The position numbers were made by a program, and so were the translations under genes. Shown here piece by piece: positions 55,861 through 64,000 of a DNA stretch of 64,000 nucleotides (position 1 is the first letter of the stretch; each line of letters begins with the position of its first letter). This DNA is from Durusdinium trenchii (Eukaryota; Sar; Dinophyceae; Suessiales; Symbiodiniaceae). The notes under the pieces were generated by a model. It saw only the letters and a list, made by a program, of their open reading frames with translations. It ran no database searches and was not told the origin of the DNA. The stretch lies in NCBI GenBank assembly GCA_963970005.1, contig CAXAMN010001447.1:239640-303639 (forward strand), written 5' to 3'.

Positions 55861-56390
55861 CTGCCAAGTGATCCCCTTCAGATTCCCTGGAAGCCACGAG
55901 TGAACCGAACTGCCAACCTCTTCTTGTGGGTCAGGTGATCCACATACTTCCTGAGCAGGTCAAGCTAGGGTACCCTAGGCTTCCGGTCGCCCACCATGAT
56001 TGTAATCGTTTTTTCTCGAAGCACCACCATTGTTTTACGGATTTTACGTTCGGAACACCAGCCAGCACCTCACTGCCACCAATTGAAACCTGAAAAAAAG
56101 GGCCTAACAACCCAAGCCTCCATTTTCGGAGACCTGTCGAGTGCGCTATCACCCCCATCGGTCGGTCTCCACAGTCTGACCTGGCCTGCGATCTCGGCGC
56201 TGGATGGCCGGGAAGGCAGCGGTGTCTTTAAAAAGGCGGGGCTTTTGTATTGATTTGTATTGGAAGAGGTTGAAACAGATGTTACCTACATATCCTACAT
56301 TGACATATCCCAACACTTTCAGAGTCAATGTCATCTTCCAGTCCAGAGGATTGATTGGGCTATGGAATGATCTGGATGTTTATTTATAGG

Positions 56391-56502
56391 TTGAGAGTAG
56401 ATGGCCACGTTCGTTACCCCCAAGGTTCGGTGGCTTCTCTGGAGGCCCATCTGTTCAGGACATCTTGGGGGAAAAGTGCCATCTACTCTGAAACCACTGT
56501 AT
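56391..56502. mobile_element. inverted-repeat element, family 3
   Basis: ttgagagtagatggccacg at the left, gtgccatctactctgaaacc at the right; inner CCCCCAAG / CTTGGGGG inverted pair as in 39389-39494. Confidence 0.75.
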
Positions 56503-56925
56503 CAGTCAATTGGTGAACCCCCGAACGGACAGGACTTGACCCAGAAGTTGACCGGTCAGCATTTTCCCTACCTGCTCTGAGCAACTGAACCCGATCAGGT
56601 CAGAGACGGATGTCGTTTATGGATACGCATCCGATGTGCCTTTTTTGGCTTGGAGTGGAAGGTGATCTGAAGATGGGATCATCCCATATCAGTATCTCAG
56701 TATCAGATTCTGACAGCAACACAAAACCCACATCATTTACTGAGCAATTGCAAAAGCGACCAAACCTGCTTGAACGCACCAAGTACCGCCCAACAGCGCG
56801 AACGCGGTGGGTTCCGAGAGATACCGGTCCCACTGGTGAAAGCGAAACCGGTGAACCGCCCAACAGCGCATCAGGCGACCTTGCCATCCAAGCATTGGTA
56901 AGCACACATGTCACATATCATCTTC

Positions 56926-57033
56926 CAGACACGACACGTCTGGGACTGCCAGTTCGGACTGCCGCCCCAGCCAGACCCCTCTGGCACCACCCCAACTGAT
57001 CGGCATATATGGCAGTCCCATGGAGTGTCTGGG
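56926..57033. mobile_element. MITE-like element, family 1, copy e
   Basis: cacgtctgggactgccagtt at the left, tatggcagtcccatggagtg at the right. A long plus-strand open frame (56908-57585) runs through this element and is therefore doubtful. Confidence 0.7.
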
Positions 57034-59726
57034 ATCCATGCAAAAAGAAACACCGTTGCACCCAAACATACACCCAGACAGGACATCTCCTGTGGTGTGC
57101 CTTCCACAAGAGCGCCCACAATCCAGGCCATGACCATCTCCGCAATAAAACCTACCAGTTTCAGCGTCTCCAAGATTCTCCAAGATCTTCTGACCTCACA
57201 GTTCAAAACTCTGGAGGCCTTCCAACTTGACAGCCCGAAAAGACCACGAGCCTTGGGGATCTTCCCCACCGGACGTCGCACCTCAACCAAACCACGCGGA
57301 ATCCCGCTTTTCCCGCTTGGAAACCGCGTCGCGTTGCGCGGAAACCGCGTCCTGTGGCCTGAAAGCCGCCTTTGGCCGGTCCGCCGGGGGATTCTCAGGA
57401 CGGTCACTGTCGGCGTCGCCACGTGGCTGGTTCGTTGCCGCGGAAGTTTCCCAGCGGAACCACGTGGCGGTGAGACGAACTCAACTGGTCGTCCGTGGTG
57501 GTTTGAAGCCCTGGGTGGGTTGGAGGTGCTTCGAACGATCTGCTACGACCGAAGCCTCGTTTTTCTAGACGTTCGTGAGACTTGAGTGGAGAAGCAGAGC
57601 TGATGATCGACACAACTCGAGATTCAAATACGCATGGACGACTGAATGTGCAGACGCGCCGAAAAGGAACCTTGAACAATTGAATTAAAGTAGAAAACAC
57701 AATCTGAATCCATCTGAAAACACCTCCTAAGTAGATCCAGATCCATCTGGATGCCCCTTGTTGAACGAATGAACCCACTTGATTGGTCACAAGAGTCTGA
57801 AGCTTGTAACGCGGAGATGGTGACTGATGGTACTGAAAACTGTTGGGTAGGGCCCAGGACCACAAATGGGTTTTGAGATGTCATTTGAGGATCTTGCTAA
57901 CAGTTAACATTTTAGTTTTGAGGTTTTAGTTTTGAAGAATATAATTCTTTTAGTTGTTACTCTGTTCCTTTCAGGCTTACTGAAGGCTCTTGCTAAAGGC
58001 TTTTGGATGTCGGGGCTTTCACAAAGATCAACAGGTGTGCATGAATCACCATCCAATCCACGTACGACCACTCGAGCGGGAGCTTGGCACGGGACCAATT
58101 CCACGAGATTGGCCACCCAAACCACGGAAGTCAGCATGTTCCAAAGTGAATCGTTCTTCGTTTTGCAGTCCCATCTCCTATGTCTTCCAAGTTCGGCACC
58201 CAACTCCATGCAACTGGTGTGCTGTTCTTCCTGCCACCTTGCCTGCCTTGACCATGAGGAGATCTGAACAACGAACTGCTGGTATGTTGGTAGGAGCCAA
58301 TCTCGCTGGAAACAGCTTTGCACACGAATTCGCTTTGTTTATGCTTTTAACATCTTTATACATATCTTTACAACACTTCTGAAAGTGATACACATTGAAC
58401 CTCTCTTCCGATTCTCGCTTGGCCCAATACTTCGGTGTTGGCTGAAACGGATGAGAAAACCACGCACTGGCCATTCGGCCATTCGTCTTAGCCGTGTGCA
58501 AGCCTCCAAAAACCGCTCATTTGCGCTTGGAGAAAAGGCCCTGAGGAGGTGGCACTGCGGAGCTACGCTACGAGCCCGGGCAATCTGGTCACCCGTGGGT
58601 GTGGATGTTCAAAACACACACGTGGGTGTATGTCGCACACTTAGCACACAGAGAAACACACCTTTGCCAAGCACTGCTAAGCACGTTGAAGTGGAGGAGA
58701 TTCCTGGTTGATTTTTGGATGCATTCACTGCTTAGCACACCAACCTGTTTCGCCTTGAGCCTGTCGTCCCCGTTTCCCTGTTTCGCCGTTTCGTCGTCGG
58801 AACCGGAACGTCCGAACGGTCAGGGTCCGTTTCTGGTCGGAGACGCGTGGCCAGCAGGTGGGGTCACCCTTCGAAAAACTCCAACTCCTCTTCTTGAAAA
58901 GGGCGATGTGTTCCTCTCTGATGGCGGGGGGGTCAACCCCACCAGATTCATAGGAATGGCCATCCAAAGGCTCGAGCCTTTCGAGGAATGGCCATCAGTC
59001 CTCGGATCGTTTTGAATGGACGACCTGTAGTCGAGATCCCTTCGCGGGGCCGCTGGGCCAACCTTCGCCCTGCCCTGGTGGTGTTCAGTTTTTCGACGGT
59101 TTTGAAACGGGGGGGGGTTGCTGAATAACTGGCAAAAACACCACGTGGTTTGGGAGTCAAAGCATTTACAGTCCTTAGAACGATTGGTTTTACAGTGAAG
59201 TTCACACCCATTTGGTGGACGATCCTCCGAAACCGGGGAGAACACCATCCTCACCCTTCGAGTTATCATGGAAGAGGGAGTGTAAAGCATGCCTGGAACC
59301 GGTATACGTCCCTTTGACGCTAGCCTTCCTTCAACCATCCATGAATGGAAGGCCATGCACACCCTAGCCTTCCGTTCGACCATGAAAAGAACGCTTGTCC
59401 TGCCTGGTTTTGTTGGTTTTGTCCAAGTCATGAGTATAAAATATCAGGTATGGACCCCCAAAAGGTAAGGCTTCCAAGGTCAGATGCTCCACATTTCGAC
59501 GAAATTTCGTCCAAGTGCTGCTCCGGTGCACGATTTTGGTTGAGTGCCCAGTTGCACTCAGAAAGACAGTCACCAGGCCAGACCATAACCAACTACCCAA
59601 ACGCTCCATGTAACATTTAACCTATACATTCACCCGAACTCAAATCTAGGTCACATCGGCGTACATTGAGCGCCATAGGTGTCCAAGTAACAGCCTTTTC
59701 ATCCATAAGACGCCCCAGACGGTAGA

Positions 59727-59757
59727 TATTCTGCATAGAATTGGAAGATCCAGGTAT
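59727..59757. mobile_element. partial family-2 element end
   Basis: attctgcatagaattggaag then atccaggta matches the right end of family-2 copy b. Confidence 0.5.
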
Positions 59758-59961
59758 CCTGGTCCTGGTGATGATCACCAAGGCTGATTAGTTGATGACC
59801 GCTATCATCTCTGACAACCTCATCTGCTAAAAAATCAATGACGTTGGACACAACGAACTCGTGAAGCCCTTTTGATGCCCAGCTTCACTCGTGAAAGCCC
59901 CCGAACTTGAACCTCTCATAGGCAAAACGGGGCGGTTTACTTTTGCGTGATCGTCATGGCC

Positions 59962-60057
59962 TCGCCCCCCCCCTCCCCGCCGGTTTTTAGCCGCGTCTTC
60001 AGGCGCCTGCATGGCATTCTGCATGTCCTTGGCACCTCCTGCGTCGCGGCCGTGACT
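59962..60057 (-). CDS. candidate exon, frame uncertain
   Basis: Minus frame RDAGGAKDMQNAMQAPEDAA; a second frame starting at the acceptor tccaagcaag is also open (TAATQEVPRTCRMPCRRLKT). Coding is plausible; frame unresolved. Confidence 0.35.
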
Positions 60058-61640
60058 TGCTTGGACTCGTTGTTCAAGACGTTTCAAGTGTTGGGGAAGC
60101 CCCTAAAGGAGGGTGGTGTTCTCCGGGTCACCTCACAGGTGACACGTGGAGAGTGGGTCCATTCGGTACAGCGGACGAGCGGAGGATGATGGTTCGGGTG
60201 CAGGCCGACCTTTCACTGTTCAAAAGGAAGACGGTGATTGGTCCAATGGACCAGATGGTCACCCGGATCCCTGAAGTATGTAAGACCCAGACCCTAGTGC
60301 ATCCCATCGTCTGGGTTCTTCTTCATCTCAACTTCTAAACTGTTCTTCATTGCAATCACTGCAAAAAAGAAAGGTTGCCTCAACATCACCTCCTCAAATT
60401 CTTGTCAAAGCTGAAGGTTGCCTCAACATCACCCTCGAACCAACGCATCCATGATCCCAAACACGACCTCGTTGGGACTGGAAGATGTGCCTACAGTACG
60501 TTTGTCCCTTTTAAAGCCATCGCTTATGTATGGATTCATTTGGCGGCGGTCCCCAACAGCTTGACGGTCGTGTCTGGGAAACCCACTCTTCCACCCCACC
60601 GGCCATCTGCGACGCCTCCGGTGCCTCCGGCAGGAGGTGTGGTGCTGATGGTGGCCTTGCTCCGCATGGTGCGTGGTGGGCGCGCGCCGAAGGAAGCGAA
60701 GGAAGCGATTCACCACTGGGGACCTGCGGGGCCGGAGAGGTAGTCACCGGTATCGATCCCATGGGACTTCGATCTTCTTGAAGATCAATTGAATTGTTGT
60801 TGGACAAATGAACGAAAAAGGGGGCGGTTGATACCTTCCTGCACGCCACCTAGCCACCTGATACCACCTCACCAGCTCCTAAAACCCTGGTTTGGTCCAA
60901 ACCGTTCCATCCGAACCCCCCAAACCAGCCTAGCTCCTGTTCCAAACCACCACGCCCGCCGAGCTCTGCTGCTCGTGCTCGCGGCGCGCCTTCTTCCCGA
61001 AGCTCGGTGGCTCGAGGGGCGCCTGAGGGAGCGAGGCGTCAGCGCAACGCGCGAAGGTGGAGGTGATGAATTGGATTTAGAAAGAAACAGATAGGGCCCT
61101 GCCTTATATAGATAGGGCCCTGGGGGCCCCCCTGAATTATAACTAAAAAATATTAATTAAAGGGGTACGGTACATACCTGATTTTTGGGCATTAATTGGA
61201 AGGTGTCTTTTGCCTCAATTAACTTTCTATATATAAATTTTGCCTAGGCCCCACCCCCTACACCCCCTAACTCATGGACACCGCACAAAGCCCTCAATTA
61301 ATTTCCACCCCCCAGGTGGCAAAACCCCCTATCCACTGCCACACCAACGTAATCTGTGAGCAGAGCTCAAAAACCAGGCAGGAAAGTGCCCACCGTATGC
61401 ACACCAGCAGGAAAACAGCGATCACATTTAAAAACAGGCAACAAAAATGAATTCAAGGGGTGTTGGCCTTTGGAGGAGGGTCGATGAGTTTATTTTGGCA
61501 AGCATAGGTCTGGGAAAGCGCAGGGGGAGGCGTCACCAGCCCTACAAAAACCAGGCAAGAAAACAGCAACCACACTGAAAGCCAGGCAGGAAGTAGCCAC
61601 CACACTAAAATCCAGGCAGGAAAGTGGCCAACAGCCTCAC
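60058..61640. other. stretch with one weak island and degenerate repeats
   Basis: 60530-60740 and 60955-61075 are GC-rich and open on both strands. From 61080 the sequence turns AT-rich, with a direct repeat of atagggccctg (61091, 61110) and no coding signal. Confidence 0.4.
61361..61635. repeat. degenerate ccaggca(g/a)gaaa tandem repeat
   Basis: aaaaccaggca(g/a)gaaa recurs at about 61371, 61547, 61577 and 61610, with the last three spaced about 30 bp apart and separated by (a)gtagccaccacact-like text. Confidence 0.7.
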
Positions 61641-61850
61641 ATCAGCAACCAGCTGGACCCTTTCTATCTAGATGGCGCCATACTGCGCGCAACAGGACAT
61701 CCTGCCTCAGAAAGAGCCCCCTGCTCAGTGCACTTCTGGGGTCAAGGTTGGGTCGTTCGTGTCCGCGCATCATGCACTCAGTTCCACAGAAACAGAAGAC
61801 AGATAAAACATATGAAAATCCAAGACAATCAAAAGGTGGCTCAATGTGGT

Positions 61851-62411
61851 TCATATACGTTCATAATGTTTCCAGGTGTCCTCTGCCAAGTTGTAGTGCT
61901 TGTTCGCACCAACTGCCATCAGAAGCACCGATGAAAGCCACGGGCTCATGAAGTTGGTCCCTTGGCGAAGCTCCGCAGCCAACTGGTCATCCACGTACTG
62001 GACATACCCGGCCAGCCGCCAGTTGCATGCGTCAAAGCAGCGGAACTTTTCCAGTCCGGACTCTGTGAACTGCAGCTCCTTGTTCGGCTGCTCATGAACG
62101 AAGCGATCACAGCGCTTCATGCCCGACAATCCCCGCGCCGCGGGAGCAAGTCTCGCCGAAATCCGGCGCGATCTTGCAAAGGCTCCCCGTGCACATCCAG
62201 CTGGTGCACCCATGATCCTGCCATTCCAATGTGCAGTCCCACAGGCCTCATGGGAACAGCGGCATGAAGCGCCAACAAAAGGCAGTCCGAATAACTTCGT
62301 CTCAGAGACAGCAGGGCGCAAGTCCGCAGGATCCCGCGCCGCCGACCAGTGAATGATATGATCGTAATCCGACTGCGAGGCCGCTCGAGAGTGATCAAGG
62401 CGTTGACGCAC
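61851..62411 (-). CDS. unknown frame, possibly coding
   Basis: 186 codons if counted from a GTG; no early ATG. The second half looks protein-like: PNKELQFTESGLEKFRCFDA, then CNWRLAGYVQYVDDQLAAEL and SPWLSSVLLMAVGANKHYNL. The first half is Arg/Ala/Cys-rich and may be non-coding. It converges on nothing: it lies head-to-head with the plus-strand frame at 62426. The family is not recognised and the true start is unknown. Confidence 0.35.
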   Translation of the reverse strand: MRQRLDHSRAASQSDYDHIIHWSAARDPADLRPAVSETKLFGLPFVGASCRCSHEACGTAHWNGRIMGAPAGCARGAFARSRRISARLAPAARGLSGMKRCDRFVHEQPNKELQFTESGLEKFRCFDACNWRLAGYVQYVDDQLAAELRQGTNFMSPWLSSVLLMAVGANKHYNLAEDTWKHYERI

Positions 62412-62425
62412 TCAGTCGTTGGCTG

Positions 62426-62839
62426 GTGGAAACGTGGAAACCAATTTTCCTATTTTCCTCGAACATGCTGTCCCCTGCAGTTTGTGTGGCTGGCAAATTC
62501 GTGGGTGGCGCTACTTTGCCACCGGCGGAAGACCGGGAACCCGTGGTTGTTGGGAAATTGATGATGCAGCTCTATGTTCGCATGGCAAGGGATGCCTTGG
62601 ACCGCAATTTGCGCCTGTTTCGCTGCAGGCCAAAGTTGCACATCCTCAACCACATGACAGAGGATGTAAGGCCTAGCAGACTCAATCCAGCGCACCTTGC
62701 ATGCTGGATGGATGAGGACAATATAAAGAGAGTGATGCACGTCAAGAAGCATGTGGCCACACAAAGATGCCTTGAAAGGTATAAGCTTGGCCTGGTGGCA
62801 CGGCTGAAAGAGGCTGAGCCGAAACTCAGGCGAAAGTGA
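62426..62839 (+). CDS. RPKLH-type dinoflagellate multicopy protein, C-terminal part
   Basis: 137 codons to TGA at 62837-62839. The first 25 residues may be intron: a good acceptor (cccctgcag) sits at 62472-62480. The body reads LMMQLYVRMARDALDRNLRL, FRCRPKLHILNHMTED, LACWMDEDNIKRVMHVKKHV and ends in a basic helix. The RPKxHxxxH...WMDED signature recalls a large family of uncharacterised proteins seen many times in Symbiodiniaceae genomes; that link is from memory, not a search. Function is unknown. His/Asp/Glu spacing could suit metal binding, but this is a guess. Upstream exons were not found. Confidence 0.6.
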   Translation: METWKPIFLFSSNMLSPAVCVAGKFVGGATLPPAEDREPVVVGKLMMQLYVRMARDALDRNLRLFRCRPKLHILNHMTEDVRPSRLNPAHLACWMDEDNIKRVMHVKKHVATQRCLERYKLGLVARLKEAEPKLRRK

Positions 62840-62917
62840 AAAAGGGGCAATTGAGCGCTCCGCTACCGCGGTTTAAGTGGGATCGTCGTCTAGGTCTGGG
62901 CAAGCCAGGGTTGGTCG

Positions 62918-62921
<4 letters not shown>

Positions 62922-62953
<32 letters not shown>
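62922..62953. repeat. (GT)n microsatellite
   Basis: About sixteen GT units. Confidence 0.95.
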
Positions 62954-62955
<2 letters not shown>

Positions 62956-63248
62956 CTAGGTGTGTAAGTGTGGGGTCTTTTCAGTGTTTTTTGTGCTATA
63001 AGGCTCAAGAAGGCTCAAGTTAATGCCATGCCATGGCAAATGGCCCCAAAAAACCGTGAAATTGCGTGAAAATTTGCAAACAACTTCAAATGTACATCTA
63101 ATAAAAATTAGGTGTTCGGACGAGGCCATGTACATCTAACAGATGTACGTATGCATGTCTAGGATCGATCGTCATAATTCCGCCGCTCCTGCTCTTGAAG
63201 AAAATAAGGCCTTCTTCCACAGCTTCCTTCAGAGCCACAGTGATCTGG

Positions 63249-63264
63249 ATCGGGTAATCGGGTA
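63249..63264. repeat. 8-bp direct duplication ATCGGGTA x2
   Basis: Perfect back-to-back copies inside the Tpt1-like coding region; shifts the frame by +2. Confidence 0.9.
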
Positions 63265-63654
63265 CTTGCCGCGGAGGCCGCTCTGATATCCAATGTCACT
63301 GATTCGGATTGCGGACAAGTAAACGTGTGCCCGATCCGAGCCCACGAACTCCCCGCCACCGGGGATCAGGCCTTCCTCAAGGATGCGTTTCCAACAGGCA
63401 GGACGTGTCCTGTGGAATGCAAGTGTCGGAATGTCTTCCATCCCAGCGATGGGCTTCCCGGAACTTCCCGGTGAAGGAGCCTTTGCTTCAGGCTTCAAAG
63501 ACGGGCTGCAATAGATGACCTCGGCAGAGCGATAGTTGTCTTCAGCCTTCTTGATAGCATGCTTGCTCTGCCCAGCTGCTGCCCTCATCTTGAATGGCCA
63601 CAATTTGACGCCACGCATTTCCAGCTTCGAGCCTTCGCGGATTCCGAGAAACTC

Positions 63655-64000
63655 AAAGCGACAGTGCAGATTTCGTGGCAGGTGCAATTGGTGAACCTCG
63701 AAGTGCAGAATTCGTGGCAGGTGCACTTGGTGAACCTCGACGTGCCGATTTCGTGGCAGGCACAGCACTTGGTGAACCTCGATGTGCAGATTTCGTGGCA
63801 GGCACAGCACTTTGTGAACCTCGAAGTGCAGATTTAGTGGCAGGCGCAGCACTTGCTGAACCTCGAAGTGCAGATTTCGTGGCAGGCGAAGCACTTAGTG
63901 AACCTCGAAGTGCAGATTTCGTGGCAGGCACAGCACTTTGTGAACCTCGACGTGCAGATTTCGTGGCAGGCGCAGCACTTTGTGAACCTGGACGTGCAGA
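63655..64000. repeat. 42-bp tandem repeat, continues past window end
   Basis: Units of the form TTCGTGGCAGGCACAGCACT followed by T(T/A)GTGAACCTCGA(A/C)GTGCAGA; one or two copies lack six bases (36-bp form). Being multiples of three, they keep two minus frames open (FEVHxVLCLPRNLH and PATKSALRGSxSA). Confidence 0.95.

Larger units (their letters stand above)
55861..59960. other. stretch with weak coding signal
   Basis: Weak minus-strand candidates: 57437-57500 (HVVPLGNFRGNEPATWRRR), 57990-58140 (LTSVVWVANLVELVPCQAP, AT-richer), 58770-58860 (CWPRVSDQKRTLTVRTFRF) and 59030-59080 (RAKVGPAAPRRDLDYRSS). None has two good splice sites. Family-1 and family-3 elements lie here. A direct repeat ggaaaccgcgtc occurs at 57319 and 57340. 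Confidence 0.35.
63098..64000 (-). pseudogene. Tpt1/KptA-like RNA 2'-phosphotransferase domain, frame broken by an 8-bp duplication, 5' end beyond the window
   Basis: The minus frame reads AFHRTRPACWKRILEEGLIP, then RAHVYLSAI and SGLRGKYPI. These match the H-x-T, W-xx-I-xx-x-GL, R-x-H-(I/V) and SG-(M/L)-R motifs of Tpt1/KptA, which remove the splice-junction 2'-phosphate with NAD. At 63249-63264 an 8-bp unit (ATCGGGTA on plus) is repeated. The frame then ends at 63229, while the next frame continues the family pattern (ALKEAVEEGLIFFKSRSGGI, then MTID) to TAG at 63098-63100. The first motif is HRT instead of HGT. The N-terminal part is a 14-residue repeat encoded by the 42-bp array. Likely a damaged copy; a spliced or sequencing explanation is possible. 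Confidence 0.65.

Noticed and set aside
56908-57585. 225-codon plus-strand open frame
   Set aside because: It begins inside and reads through a family-1 inverted-repeat element, and its composition is not protein-like over most of its length.
63655-64000. CRISPR array
   Set aside because: The 42-bp units are contiguous tandem repeats without unique spacers, in eukaryotic DNA.

Overview
The window reads as dinoflagellate nuclear DNA. Very little of it is long open frame. Coding signal is broken into short GC-rich islands (about 35-170 bp, GC-rich third codon positions) bounded by AG acceptors and by GT or, repeatedly, GC donors. These islands sit in long non-coding stretches full of short inverted-repeat elements. 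The few long frames match protein types that I know as abundant in Suessiales-like dinoflagellates: ankyrin repeats, a C2H2 plus GPPCETW retroelement protein, a Tpt1/KptA-like domain and an RPKLH-type multicopy protein. Two runs of exactly ten Ns (23262-23271, 35496-35505) are assembly gaps. I cannot name the genus.

Layout: 1-12.7 kb holds scattered candidate exons, mostly on the minus strand, with a gene 3' end at 11766. 13.0-13.5 kb has a decayed two-module zinc-finger frame. 18.7-18.9 kb has one more minus-strand exon. 19.3-23.6 kb is a cluster of degraded mobile or viral sequence on the minus strand: a retroelement protein (C2H2 fingers plus a cytosine-methyltransferase-like fold), a triplicated spacer, a frame downstream of a flavivirus/pestivirus-type helicase motif VI fragment, and a 600-bp tandem repeat. 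24.4-31 kb and 37.5-43.2 kb again carry short minus-strand exons; 35.5-35.8 kb is a partial unknown protein cut by a gap. 44.8-47.0 kb is the one clear intact gene, an intronless 715-codon ankyrin-repeat protein on the minus strand. 49.3 kb has a tRNA-like gene. 51.8-55.9 kb has more minus-strand exons with a gene 3' end at 55208. 61.8-64 kb holds a convergent pair of frames, a plus-strand multicopy dinoflagellate protein and a minus-strand Tpt1-like RNA 2'-phosphotransferase relic.

Almost every well-supported coding segment is on the minus strand, as expected for one-way gene blocks in dinoflagellates. I count at least four minus-strand gene ends (11766, 26691, 44813, 55208), but I cannot join the small exons into complete genes, and nothing shows that they share a pathway. 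At least six families of 70-130-bp inverted-repeat elements recur through the non-coding DNA and are the main repeated architecture of the window. No bacterial-style operon, Shine-Dalgarno site, riboswitch, CRISPR array or replication origin was seen, and no dinoflagellate spliced-leader relic was found.
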